From Nymphaea colorata (lineage: Eukaryota; Streptophyta; Magnoliopsida; Nymphaeales; Nymphaeaceae), in NCBI RefSeq assembly GCF_008831285.2, contig NW_022204654.1, positions 1-21,593 on the forward strand: DNA of 21,593 nt, written 5' to 3'. The translations under genes were made by a program, and so were the position numbers. This document shows positions 1-13,383 of this stretch, one piece after another; position 1 is the first letter of the stretch; each line of letters begins with the position of its first letter. The notes under the pieces are model-generated. The model had not been told where the DNA came from, searched no databases, and was given only the letters and a program-made list of their open reading frames with translations.

Positions 1-68
1 CCAACCCCAACCCCAACCCCAACCCCAACCCCAACCCCAACCCCAACCCCAACCCCAACCCCAACCCC
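1..68. repeat. Left telomere, CCCCAA repeats
   Basis: Eleven uninterrupted copies of CCCCAA (the C-rich strand), ending where unique sequence begins. The hexamer is the type known from oligohymenophorean ciliates such as Tetrahymena; spirotrichs use C4A4 and heterotrichs other units. Its G-rich partner sits at the other end, so this is a true chromosome end and not an internal repeat. Confidence 0.97.
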
Positions 69-301
69 ATCATTTGAAAATCAAATATTCAAAAAATTAT
101 CAGATATTCCTTTAAAGATATTCTTGCATACCTATTGACCTTTAAAAGCTTGATATTCCATACAACATCTCTTCAAATCTTTCCTTTTCATTTCTACTTA
201 AAAAAGAAGGCGTGCTTAATGATTGTCAATGATGACTCATTTTGATTTGACTGTAATGATTTAATTGACATGAAATCTTAGTATTATTAATTAAAAGAGG
301 T
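69..301. other. Subtelomeric leader and first-gene upstream region
   Basis: This 233 bp AT-rich stretch lies between the telomere and the first ATG. I see no repeat, RNA gene or convincing reading frame in it. It must hold the promoter and 5' UTR of the gene starting at 302, but no specific element can be named. Confidence 0.5.
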
Positions 302-2903
302 ATGCAGTTCAATTCGCTCCAAGATGTGCTGCTTGTAGCCGCCACCACGCCCGACCAGACACTCCGCGCAGCTGCCACCCTCCGCCTCTAGCAGCTGCGA
401 GAAGCTGACGGCAAGGCCTTCCTCGAAGAAATTTTGAAGCTGCTGCAATCACCATAGCAGAACATCCACACCATCGCCTACAGCTACATCCTCAACGGGT
501 GGATCCTCAAGAGCAACCGCCTCAACTTCGACCTCTCCCAGAAACTTGAATAAATCTACCTCCGCTTGCCACGCCCCGATCGCAATCGCCATGAGGCAGA
601 GAATGCCGCCATCCGCTATCGGACAGAAAACCTCGTCAGGCTGACTGTAGCTTACTACGTCAAACCGCAGCACCTGGCCTATGCGTAAAACTTCATCAGG
701 AAGCTGGCCATTACCTTCTGCAAGAATGAAGGAATTGAACTGATGGCCTTCTACAGACAAGTGCTGGAGGGCATGAGGGAACTCTTGGATTCAATTTACC
801 GGCAAAAGATTGGGCTAAGAAGCGCAGGAGTCTTGGCGAAGGTGATTGATGATCTTTGGAGCAGTTTTGACAGGGAGAAGGTGAAATTAGCAATCGAACT
901 GAGCTACTACATGAGCTTCTTCCATCCCAACCTCCTATAGAAAATGCTTCCCCTCATCAACAGCCTCCAAATCAACGATGAAATGCTCTGGATCATAATC
1001 ACCAGGCTCAAATCGGCTTTCAACGAGTACAGATACACTCCTGCCTTCGAAAAAAGCTTAGAAGTCTACCAAAGAACTAGAATCTTGCTCAAAGCCTGAA
1101 CTTCAACAACTTGTGTTAGAGAATGGCAAACTTCAAGGAGGAAGCAGTCTATGATGAAGAGCTCTAAAGAGGACTTAAGCTGTTCTAGGAGCTGCTAAGC
1201 CTCATTTATGGCAGTTTGGCTAGTGCCTTTCGGTCGAATCTGGGATAAAAATAGCGATACATAATGGATTAGCAGATCCTGAGCCTCCAAGGGTACGATT
1301 GCCTTGTGACATGGCTCACCAGCCTGTGCTCGATCGAGGAGGACTTTGAGGAGGAGTGCGCCAGTCCGCTCAAAAAGGTGGCTTTGGAGATAATCGAGCT
1401 GGTCAGCGAGAGAATGGCCGAGGAAGACCTTGCAACATACTTCGAGCAAGTGAAGAGGAACATGAACATCTGCAACCAGTAGCAAGTCTTATCCTTGCTC
1501 TTCGGAGCCAACAAGCAAGTAATGGAGCTTTTTGACTGCGAAGGCATTATCTTCAAGCTAGTGAACTACCACATCAAAATCGATCTGAAGGGCAGCTTCA
1601 TCTACTACCTCTTCATCGGAAAGTTCCTCAGGGAAAACAAATACCTGGTTTCCTCCACTCTCTTTGGCGACATCTACGAATTTGTTCTCAGGCACATTGC
1701 CCTGCATGAAGAATAGCTGAACTCCAACAGCAACATGAAACGCTCCAACCACCACATCCTCAAGATTTCCCACCTGCTCATCATCGGCACGCAACTGTCC
1801 AACTACCCATGGACGACCAGTTACCGTGAATACATGCCCTACCTCATCAAGAAGGTCTGCTACTACCTCGCCAACTCTTTCCTGGGACTGCCTGAGACTG
1901 CTCATGAAAGCCTCTACGAAGCTCTCTTCGGAATGATTGATAAGAAAACCCCAGTAGCCAACTCAGCCATCTTCCATCACGTCCTATAAGTCTACGCTGA
2001 GTGCTTTCTGGTGGAAGGAGAGGGAAACTTGGTCAACCGGAAGACCATGTGCAAGATACAGCAATAGTTCCTTGTCATTCTCAAGGAGCTCTCCAAAAGG
2101 AAGAACTGAATTCCCAAATACAAGGAAAATGCTGATTGCCATCGTCAGAAACGCTCCCGAAAATGATGAAATAATCATAAGGAAATAATGGCTCTCCTGT
2201 TGAAAGCTATGACTTTGTGCAACTTGAGCCTGATCGACATGTCTGATTAGCAGTATCTGCAGGCAGTTCAAAGCTGCCGCTTGAATTTTCCTTCTAAAAA
2301 ATAGCAAAAGTGATGGTCTAAAGCATCAAGCTGCACGAGCCTTTGGAGGAGCTGCTGGGATACTTCTAGAACGGCTACAATCAGATGTTTTGCCAGCGAA
2401 TGAACGACATTGAGAAAGACTTCGCCCTGACCGTACAGCTAATGCTGTAGATATCGAACTTCCCAGCTTACTACCAGCTGCTAGACAACCTGACAGTGTA
2501 GCTGATCACATCCTACGAGCACTACTTCGGAATCACTGAAACCATCTTCCTGAAGTCAAAAACCAAGCCACTAGAGGCCAAACAAGCGTCCTACAAAATC
2601 AACCAAATCCTCCAACTGGTCGACTGCTTCATGGAATCGCTCTACCTAAACCCACTCTGGAGGTCCCACGGCGTCTTCACCCCACAAAGGAAGCTGATTT
2701 CCGAGCATGTGCTGTTCGTGAAGGGCAAGATGGCCATCGATCACCTCTACTCCAACTCCCTCACGGAAATGATGAAGCAGATCACTCTCAACTAGCCCAC
2801 CAGCGACGGTGTGAAGTGGAGCCACAAGTACGAGGAAGTGCTGAAGGGATTGGCATCGGCCAGTATCATTGATCGATGGTTCACCAACTTCAAGCCTGCA
2901 TGA
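302..2903 (+). CDS. HEAT-repeat protein, possibly a karyopherin (importin/exportin type)
   Basis: With TAA/TAG read as Glu and TGA as stop, this reads as an all-helical protein of about 860 residues, the usual size of an importin-beta relative. The first 50 residues look like a karyopherin N-terminal HEAT pair, with an AATLRLEQLRE segment followed by FLEEILKLLQS. The rest is amphipathic helices with no TM segment. Karyopherins carry cargo through nuclear pores under Ran control, but I cannot name a subfamily. ATG 302 is the first in the open frame and follows an AT-rich leader; the stop is TGA 2901-2903. The frame breaks near 1060-1097 (a 17 nt GT..AG intron could repair it) and again between about 2095 and 2310, beside A runs. 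A generic HEAT/ARM protein is the main alternative. Confidence 0.5.
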
Positions 2904-2994
2904 TACTTTACCTACTGCCTTATAACTATATGAATATCATTCCATAAAGGACTTGTTAGTTAGTGAGACCTTGTAGTGTGCTGATGAGCATCCC

Positions 2995-3798
2995 ATGAAA
3001 CATCTTATTATGCAGTAATTGATGAACAAATCAATTATCATTCTGAATGCCTATATTCAAATTTGTGCATGTATATAAGTTATTAGTCAAAGAGACAGGT
3101 TATAAATGGAGAAGATATGGCTTTCATGCCAATGATCAGCATGACTTTCATATAAAGTTATCTCTGCCTGGTCGTGGAATATTTAAGATTTACTGCAATT
3201 AAGCCAGAAAAATATAAAAAGGAAGGGTTTTATACCTTTCAAGATGAATTCAATCACATTTTCTTGCGTAAAGTATGAATTTTGCGAACTATTGTAAGAT
3301 GAAACCGCTATTAGTGAAAGCAAAGAGCTATTTTTGATTGAATATTAGTAAAGATGGGTTAATGCTATTGTTTGATTGTCCATTTTAGCGATAGATTGCA
3401 GAATATATAGATGAAAACTGCTTAAATGCATCCATCTACGATAGCTTTTGCATAATTTAGGATCAAGTGATGATCACCATTAAGCAAGTGAGATAAGTAT
3501 GTTAATTATTGAAAAATACTGCTTATGCCTGCAAAGATAAAATAAACAAACAGATATTGATTGATTTTACTGAATTACTCATATTTTTTCATTCTATAAA
3601 GGTAAAACACATAAGAGAAGCTGATAATTAAAGCAATAATGACTATCCAGTGGCAATGCCATTCCTATCGTGATAGATGACTTGAGTTATTTATTATGTT
3701 GATTGTAGTTGTTATGATTGCACCTATTTGGAAGTATTGCTTGATGAGAGTATGCGAGCAGTCCCTCAATAGCGCAAACATAAATTCATTCTTGCCTA
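2995..3798 (+). CDS. Hypothetical protein, frame-broken
   Basis: I do not recognise this protein. In the TGA-only code, several overlapping open segments chain into one Glu-rich, mostly soluble product of roughly 250 residues. ATG 2995 is the first in the leading frame, though that frame is open further upstream. Two small GT..AG introns restore the frame: 3065-3086 (22 nt) and 3370-3388 (19 nt). Segments such as EYIDENCLNASIYDSF and the following KDKINKQILIDFTELL look like real protein. A Cys-rich patch (CSCYDC) lies near 3715. Breaks remain near 3215, 3275 and 3665-3700. The downstream frame may continue into the next entry, making one longer gene. Confidence 0.33.
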
Positions 3799-3812
3799 AG
3801 TGAGTTTAAACC

Positions 3813-4236
3813 ATGTCTTTCTCTCTATAGCTTTAATCTCTTTTTTATTTACTAATTCACCTAGGAGCCAATCAATTGGTCTTTAATACAGCAATGACAA
3901 TTTTTCTATATCTGTAGCTGATCATAAGTCAACAAGACAACTTCTAGCCTGTATCCAAAAGGTTCATATAGTTCTGAAACTATTTCGATCTCTGTTTAAA
4001 GCTTCATTATCCCTAACGATAATGAAGCACCACCCAATATGATCCATCCATGACTTTACTGCATCTCCGAGATTTATATCGATTTTTAGATCCTTACGGC
4101 TGAGCAGGAGGACAATAGGAAGAATATTAAATGTAATTTTGCATTTAATTAAATATCAACCAATAAATACAAATACCAACATCCAAAAGTCATAAATGTC
4201 AAAAATGCCAAACAATTCATGAACGATTCTGTCTGA
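3813..4236 (+). CDS. Possible hypothetical gene or 3' part of the preceding one
   Basis: ATG 3813 opens a frame with a hydrophobic start (LFYLLIHLGANQ, then TIFLYLELI), which could be a signal peptide or membrane segment. After a frame change near 3975 it runs as an acidic, hydrophilic segment (including ISVESFIIPNDNEAPPNMIHP) to TGA 4234-4236. A TGA near 4051 interrupts the frame. The ATG also lies inside a possible 31 nt GT..AG intron, so this may be a continuation of the upstream gene. No family is recognised, and with TGA the only stop, chance open frames of this size are common. Confidence 0.22.
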
Positions 4237-4349
4237 CGGTTTGATATATTCTTATCTTTTATACTTGTCTGTGGGTAGCTCAACCATGAGCTATTAATTT
4301 GGATAATTAAAATTAATACACGCTCTGCAAGATTTGATAACCAAACAAC

Positions 4350-4839
4350 ATGATGCGCACCTTTGAATCCCTTCGAGACACAATGGATCGAAACCTACCG
4401 CTTAAAGTATCCTTTTGGGCCTTCCTCTCCCTCCTCTCCTTTCCATCGTATTCTCAATCGTATACCCAATCATCGGCTGTGGAGGCTATGGATTTTCAAT
4501 GCCCTGTTCTCACTACTTCACCGATAATCTGAGCGAATGCCGCATCAACAGTAAGGATTATTGCTGCGGAACCTATGGACTTTGGCTGTGGAGCTTATAC
4601 TAATTGCGTGGAGGACCAACCCCGCTCAGCATTCCTAATGTGCAGGAGTTCTCATCACTTCGTGGGTGTTATAGGTATTGACCATCATAGCGATTTGCGT
4701 CTTTATTTACCTATGCTCTAGAGCCAGAAACGCATTGATTCAAGGGTAAGATTACGGAAGAATGGATAATGGGGACGTTTAGATCATTCGAAGAGCGGAA
4801 AACCCTGCCTTTGCTGGGCATGGAGTATAAATAAACTGA
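4350..4839 (+). CDS. Small membrane protein with Cys-rich segment
   Basis: This encodes about 160 residues. A short cytosolic start (MMRTFESLRDTMDRN) leads to a hydrophobic helix (PPLLSIVFSIVYPII), then a Cys-rich luminal or extracellular segment with a YCCGTYG motif and further cysteines. A second hydrophobic helix follows (VLTIIAICVFIYLCSR), then a polar cytosolic tail ending at TGA 4837-4839. Two TM helices around a cystine-rich loop suggest a small surface or endomembrane protein, but no family is recognised. Joining the segments needs frame corrections near 4405, 4585 and 4650. It converges on the ZZ-finger gene with only 87 bp between the stops. Confidence 0.48.
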
Positions 4840-4926
4840 TTTACACTTTCTTTTTGCTTTATTCTTCGCTAGTAGTATGATAAGTGCTGATGGTATGGGC
4901 AACATAATAACCAAAAAGATAATGAA

Positions 4927-5549
4927 TCATTTGTTGTATTTTATTGACTTCTTCAGCAATGTATCTTTGATTTGCTTGACTACAGTCTCATTGTCAGGTT
5001 TCCTTATGGCAGCGATTTCCTTCAATTTGTGGATGCTGTGCTTTCCCATATTGAAGCAGCTCTCGCAAAGATCGAAGTCCTCGCACTCCAAACAGTGGAA
5101 CCTTTTTCCTTTGATTGGCTAGTCCTCCGAGGAGCACTCATTGCAGAAATATTGCTGCACTAGCGGTTCGTCGAAATAAGTGCAGTGGGACTATCGGATC
5201 TCATCCCCCAGTGCGACTGTCTTCGTGGAGGGGAGCGGAAAGATCTCAACGGGCTTCTTGCGCGGGTCGTAGGAGCCTGACATGCGGACTGCTATATCGC
5301 CAATATCGCTGTGGTTGTTGGAACTGCTGTTCATCTAGCTGGAGGCCATGCCGTGAAGGCGCTTCTCGATGAAATCCTCAGCGAACTGGACCATGGGATG
5401 CGAACCGGGGATCCACCCGTTTCCCTCGCACTCCTTGCAGCTGACCTTTTCGCGCGGATTGTCGAAGCAGGCGAAGCAGGGGAATCGATCTGAGGCGGAT
5501 ATTTTTTTGAGGGCCTATATTTTTGGTTGCTCTGCTTGTGGGTGGCCAT
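4927..5549 (-). CDS. ZZ-type zinc-finger protein
   Basis: This is a protein of about 205 residues. A ZZ zinc finger lies at about residues 134-175: two CxxC-type pairs around PIKGKRFHCLEC, then DFDLCESCF and the closing H-x3-H (HSIH). This is the classic cross-brace ZZ pattern, which binds two zinc ions and usually recognises protein N-termini or histone tails. An extra pair of Cys pairs (CFAC, CKEC) near residues 25-40 may bind another zinc. The middle is polar and probably disordered. Start ATG 5547-5549 gives a basic N-terminus; stop TGA is 4927-4929. One frame break falls at the run of seven A residues near 5505. Three in-frame TAG codons read as Glu fit the acidic surroundings. The partner and process are unknown. 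Confidence 0.8.
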
Positions 5550-5596
5550 GAGCCCTTCGGTTCAGCATATTATATTAAATATAGAAAAGCTAGTAT

Positions 5597-7242
5597 TCAT
5601 TGATCATATTCCTCCTGGCTAGACCACTCATGCTACGACCATTGCTTGGCAGCCTAGTCAGCATCTTCGGGGTCGCCCTAGTAACTGATACTCTCTTCCT
5701 CCTATTTGTGCTACTTCTCCTATTGAGGCTATTCGAATTCAGAGGCACCTTCTGAAGCCTACTACCAACCACTCTCCAGTTCGTCCTCATCTTCTCCTTC
5801 TTACTTCTAGCTCTCTCCTATCCTTGATCTTCATGCTATGCAAGCACTTTAGCACGAAGGATATTTTAATTTTCCTCCAAGAGAGTTTTGTATTTCTCTT
5901 TGCCTTCTAAGGCCAATTTATCCTTGCCAAAAACGTTTCAAACTTGTCTGTATCCTTGCCAACCAGTGCCAATTTTCTTTTCTTCTTGATTCTTCAATGG
6001 TGAGGCTGTCCCCTTTAGTAGCTTTGCCACCATTTTTATATCTTTCTTATAGCCTTAAAGCCAAATTCAAGCTCAAGCAGGTGCTTAGCTATTTGTCTGC
6101 TATTTCAGGGCCTGCCAGAGAATGAGTAGTGATTGAATGTAGCCAGTAGATGTAGAAAACCGCCTTTCCGAAAATGTCATTGAGAACATTAGTATTCTTC
6201 AGCTATGTCAAAGAAAGACGATATCCCAATCGATGGAGCCCTAACTCCAGCCTTTCTAGAACTTTTTCGCTGCAAAGGTCCTGATTTAAGGATCTTCAGG
6301 AGTGCATCCAAGACGTGAGGGATGTATACGCCTGTGAATTCCATCAGCTAGAGCTCAACTTTGACTAGATGAAGCTTCAGAGGAAGATACTCAGGAGATT
6401 AGGAGATGTGTTCATAGGCGTTGATGAGTTCAGAAAGCGGGAACACCAAGGCAGACAGTTCCTCTCCTGATTTTCCTACCACTTGCACCAGTAGTCTAAA
6501 GATTTGAATCATTTGCTGAGAATATAGCTTAGTGGCAAGCTCAGCCTTTTGCTTTCCTTTCATTCCGTTCAGCGACTGGACCTGGACAGCTAGCGTCCTC
6601 ACATAGCCAAAAAGGACGTAGTAAGCCCTTCTGGCTTCAACTTGATGATTTAGCAAAAGCAGTTCGCCATGAAATTGATATGTTCGAGGGTCCTCCACGT
6701 GACCTGCCCGCAGTGTTCGAAAAATCCAACGTAGATCCTTCTGAGTCCCCACATGTAGAACTCATCTGTACCGATTCTCATCAGTTTTTAGAATGCCACG
6801 AAGCACCTCAAGCCTAAATTGAGATTCTCGGTTGACGTAGCCCAGATCTTGATGAGTTCCTTCAACCATTTGCGAGCGAAGGGCTCGTATGGAGGAGTAA
6901 GGAATGCACTCTTAGCGATGCTCTGGACCACAACATGCTTGATTTATTAGTCGCATTATCCTAAAAGCTTCAGCAGACCTTTCAGATAGGTCTGGACGCA
7001 GATTCTTAATCCTGCCTTTTCTGGTACTTCCTAAAGAAAGTCGTCCTCTGATAAGCCGAGTAATTTTCTGAGGAGATCAGGGACTGAGAATAAGCATACA
7101 GGGATTAAGGTGGGAGGTGGAAGAGTTTCTGATTCCTTGGAGTAGCTTGCAAAGGATTTGAGCACGAGTCTGAGTCTCTTTAAAGATGAGTTGAAATGCT
7201 GGCATCGTCTGTCTTTACCAACTCAATTATGTCTTCGAGCAT
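5597..7242 (-). CDS. NOC2: NOC2 nucleolar complex protein (60S ribosome assembly)
   Basis: This is a NOC2-family protein, which with NOC1 or NOC3 escorts pre-60S particles from the nucleolus. In order the sequence shows the LPPPTLIPVCLFSVPDLL segment, the KWLKELIKIWATSTENLN segment, the INFM block, the AYYVLFGYVRTLA block (family: AYQHAF.YIRQLA), LVFPLSELI, YLPLKLHLVKVELELMEFTG and TGVYIPHVLDALL (family: YPLRLHCLRAL...FIPVLPFIL). It ends in a strongly acidic tail full of GAR and TAR codons, as NOC2 proteins do. At about 545 residues it is shorter than the 700-plus typical of animals because the N-terminal region is very short. ATG 7242 is the nearest start; TGA is 5597-5599. Frame breaks lie near 7200, 6670, 6200 and in the 5800-6100 region. 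Confidence 0.8.
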
Positions 7243-7359
7243 CAACAATACAATATTAATAATAAAGATTACGTACAGATAATAATTGACCAATATCTTT
7301 GCATTCAATCAAATTTTATTAAAGTAAATTGTTTGGCTTAATGAATATTTTGGGGTAAA

Positions 7360-9165
7360 TCATTTGTATGCACTTTCTCCTTTTTCTGCCTCCTGCAAGA
7401 AGTCCTGGAGCTCGGCTGGGCAATGGTTGATATCTCCTCCCTCTTCTGCCTCCAACAGATAGTGGTGTAGATAGCATCCATGGCGTCAGAGTAAACTGAA
7501 ATGAAGAAGCAAGAAATAGTGAAGGCGATAGACCCGCAATCACCAAGATGAGGGTGGCATCTTGAACCTTTTCTCTGAAGCTTGGGATATATTGGATCAG
7601 CAGATATACCAAGAAAACGGTCAGGAAGGTGATTCCCAGTCTGATCAAGAAGGTGAAGAGCTAAATAAGGCAAAATGTACGGTTTGGACGATGGCGACAT
7701 AGAGCTGGTGCCGATGTTGTTGAGTCTGACGGTGAAGGCACGACCAGCAGCAGTGCAGTAGCTGTCACCTGCCAGGTTGACGACGGTATAGGCTCCACTG
7801 TTGAACCACTTGAACAAGTAGCTGTGCAAAGGCAGCAGATGCAATCACAGCACTTCTTGTAGCTGGCAAGCAGACCCTTCTCTCCTTCCTTTTGCTCGGG
7901 AGTCACAAGCTCATAGATGAATTTAATAATGCCGAGCAGCGCCATGAAGAAAGCTCCGAGGACGACGCTACCGATGTGCTTCTTGCGATATCTTGCTGAT
8001 GCTTCTCCGTAGGGGGCTTCGCGCTTGTAGTACCATGAGACAGCAGCACCTCCGATGATGAATGAGCCAGTTTCGATGAGGAAGAACAGGGTCCACAACA
8101 AGTAGAAAACGTGGAAAACTCCAACTGCTAAGGCCCAGCTGGGAACGTCGAAATGCTGGAAGGGATATTGATGCTCAACAGTCGAAGGATTTCCGAGGGA
8201 ATAGTATCCCAAAGCTTCAAGAATCCACAAAGCGATGAAGAGGACCATGACAACGAAGAGCCCAAGTGGCAAGAAGACGATTCCGCAATTAGACGAGACG
8301 AAGTTAGCTGAGACCTTGACGATGGAAGAGGCGAGAGCTAATCTCTTTCTGAAACAGCAGGCCATCACAATGATCAAAATGGCAAGGATAATGACTCCAA
8401 CCGCAATCAAAATTCTTGTGGTGTCATCGGCAATCAAAGGCTCTGAAGTAGATCCCTGTTGAAGAGAAGGCATCATGAAGAGGTAGGCTCCAAAGGCAAT
8501 CAGGACACCCACTGTTCCGATAATGAGAAGATAAATGAAGCAGCTGGCAGTGATGCGGACGAAGAGCATGATAATGAGTGCTAGGATGATGGCAATAGGG
8601 AAGCGAGGATGATTAATACATAGTTTTCCATAAGAGAAGAGATTTGGTCGCTGAACCTCCCATGGCTGCTGCTACTTCCGCCTTTAAGTTCCTGAAGTTG
8701 GCAGGCAAGCAGTATTCACGGCTAAATAGTCACTAAGATACATAGACTAGAGTCATAGATTTGGACAGTTTTTGTGTTATCGGCATTATTAACAGGAAGA
8801 CAGGTCTTGACCACTGAGTTTGGCTGGCATTTGAGTACCTTATCTCCAGCGACAGGGCACTAAGAAACGCAAACGGTCACCCAGAGGGACTAGATCATGA
8901 GAAAATTACATCCGCATGGGGAGAGGCGAAATAGATATAGGGAAACTTTGGATAATCTACGCCGCATCCTTTTCCGTCAGGATCGTAGGCAGTAGTTAAT
9001 CTCTTGAAGTTTCCATTGGTCCATGAATAAATTCCCAATCCAAGCATGGTAACGGTGACGGCTATGAAGATGATTAGGCACACGCAGTCAGTGCAACTTC
9101 TTTATTAGACTGAATAAAAATGAAGTTACGTGGTTGGGACCCTACTTTGAGGCTTCTTTGCTCAT
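7360..9165 (-). CDS. Choline transporter-like protein (SLC44/CTL family)
   Basis: This is a polytopic membrane protein of about 575 residues. SLC44 marks are the CTDCVCLIIF start of TM1, a large Cys-rich outer loop (VCVSECPVAGDKVLKCQP), about ten hydrophobic helices, the GGAAVSWYYKRE motif, HIGSVVLGAFFMALLGIIKF, the Cys-cluster KKCCDCICCLC, then NSGAYTVVNLAGDSYCTAA (family: N.NAYI..A..G..FC.SA) and the SCFFISVYSDAMDAIY block near the end. The family moves choline and related cations across plasma, mitochondrial or other membranes. The start ATG 9163-9165 gives MSKEAS..; the stop is TGA 7360-7362. Three exact 20 nt introns occur near the 5' end. Frame breaks fall near 9098, 8722, 8665, 8605, 7810, 7670 and 7440-7540. 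Confidence 0.86.
8722..8741 (-). other. 20 nt intron (SLC44-like gene)
   Basis: On the minus strand this reads GTATCTTAGTGACTATTTAG, between YDSSL and REYCLPANF. The Y/RYC motif at this place is conserved in the family, but a one-base frame correction is still needed. Confidence 0.6.
8890..8909 (-). other. 20 nt intron (SLC44-like gene)
   Basis: On the minus strand this reads GTAATTTTCTCATGATCTAG. Its removal joins SPHAD to SLWVTVCVSECP in frame within the first large loop. Confidence 0.85.
9110..9129 (-). other. 20 nt intron (SLC44-like gene)
   Basis: On the minus strand this reads GTAACTTCATTTTTATTCAG. It sits just after the MSKEAS start and before the conserved CTD motif. One extra base is still off after removal. 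Confidence 0.65.
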
Positions 9166-9244
9166 GGCACTTAGTTTCAATTTAAATAAAATAAATAAAT
9201 CAATAAATGACAGTAAATGTTTAAAGCCCATTCACTATGATTTT

Positions 9245-9490
9245 ATGAAAGGAAGTTTCGAGTTTAGTCGTGTGTCCCCAGTAACGAGCTTCAATAAATA
9301 GGCAAAAGTGTTATGGTGGGATGGAAATAAGAGATATGGTTTTTATTCAAAATGATCAGTAATGAAAAATATATGCTACTTATTGATGGGAAGAGTGATT
9401 TAGAAATAGTTTGGCAAGCATAAGAATCAAGAATGGTGATAGATAATAAGATAACGGTGAAAAATAATCCTAATAAATAATCATTTTTGA
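9245..9490 (+). CDS. Small orphan protein
   Basis: This is a frame of about 80 residues squeezed between two minus-strand genes. It begins MKGSFEFSRVSPVTSF and runs through KVLWWDGNKRYGFYS and KYMLLIDGKSDLEIVW, with the hydrophobic and aromatic mix of a small beta-rich domain. I do not recognise it. One frame break at an A run near 9352 and one near the end (9465-9480) are needed to reach TGA 9488-9490. That stop would overlap the end of the convergent coiled-coil gene by 10 bp. Chance open frames are frequent when TGA is the only stop, so this is tentative. Confidence 0.3.
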
Positions 9491-10154
9491 TGCTTAAGAC
9501 GGTATTTTTCCTTTACTTGCTATTTTCTATTCTCGATATCTCTTATCCTTTCGTTGAAACGTATGCTTTACTGTCTAATTTTGGAGAGGATTTAGGGATT
9601 GAGTCCTTCCTTCTTTTTCGCTTCAGATTATGAGTTTACCTGGTTCAAGCGTGACAGAATTTCCGCTTCTGTTTACTTGATTTGGTTTTTGAGACCGTTG
9701 AGTTCATGCTGGACTGTTTTCTTCAGTTTTATCTGCTATTATTTGATCTTTTTAAGCTAAGCGTATATCTACTAATGCTTACCCTTATCCTTCTCGTGGT
9801 AATGGAGTCGTTGATTATTTATTTGTAAGCTGAAATTATGCTATGCTCGTCCTTGACCTTACTGCTAACAGAAACTACTTTTGATTTTGCATCAGGAGAG
9901 ATAACATCCCTCAGCGACGATATTGGGGAATGCATGGGTAGTATTTCCAAGCTCTTTTGCGATTGGCTGCGATGTGGAAGTCCCTAAGGAGACCTTTTCT
10001 TGGAGAAATATTGAGGCATGAACTGAGCAGAATGATCTCCTGATAGTTGGGACTCGTTGAGTCTAAGTCTGCTGGCTTGCGCAAAGGGTTCATAGGCTAC
10101 TTCGGCCTTGGGTTTTCCGGTGGGACTGGGTATGGAGCCAATGGATTTCCACAT
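9481..10154 (-). CDS. Coiled-coil protein, unknown function
   Basis: This encodes about 215 residues. A polar, Ser/Pro-rich N-terminal half (start MWKSIGSIPSPTGKPKAE) is followed by a long charged helix rich in K, E, Q and I with heptad spacing (KKIKEEQIKLKKTVQHEL, then SKIRQESIRFNERIRDIENR), typical of a coiled coil. Many Glu in the helix are written TAA/TAG. A 26 nt intron at 9757-9782 separates the halves; without it the frame ends at once. ATG 10152-10154 is the first in frame; TGA is 9481-9483. It shares a 98 bp upstream gap with the divergent ubiquitin protease gene. No family is recognised; a cytoskeletal role is possible but not shown. Confidence 0.6.
9757..9782 (-). other. 26 nt intron (coiled-coil gene)
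   Basis: On the minus strand it begins GTAAGCATTAG and ends TACGCTTAG. Its removal joins the polar half to the coiled coil in frame; retention brings an early TGA. Confidence 0.7.
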
Positions 10155-10252
10155 GTTAATTGCCTTTGTGTGGAGGGTGATATTAAGGTTAATTATATTT
10201 ATATAGACAATTTTACGTTTAATTCGATTTGATTCTTGTTGAGTTAATTATA
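10155..10252. promoter_or_regulatory. Bidirectional upstream region
   Basis: These 98 bp, AT-rich toward the protease side, separate the divergent starts of the coiled-coil gene (-) and the ubiquitin protease gene (+). Both promoters and 5' UTRs must fit here. TTAATTATA-type A/T runs are present, but no defined box can be claimed. Confidence 0.4.
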
Positions 10253-13331
<3,079 letters not shown>

Positions 13332-13383
13332 AAGGCCGAGAAATGATTGTTTAAAGATTAGTATTGAATCATAATTATATATA

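Noticed and set aside
449-1905. Several 70-115 codon minus-strand frames opposite the HEAT-repeat gene
   Set aside because: They are shadows of a GC-rich plus-strand gene whose helical protein continues across the whole span; they lack protein-like composition.
6640-6670. A 14 nt intron in NOC2 near the INFM block
   Set aside because: The frame change is better placed just after INFM, where the ELLLLN reading keeps the spacing of the family block; a single-base error is enough.
7319-7844. Frames in the SLC44 region that run past the real domains with Arg/Pro-rich sequence
   Set aside because: They arise from single-base frame breaks; only the parts matching SLC44 blocks were kept.
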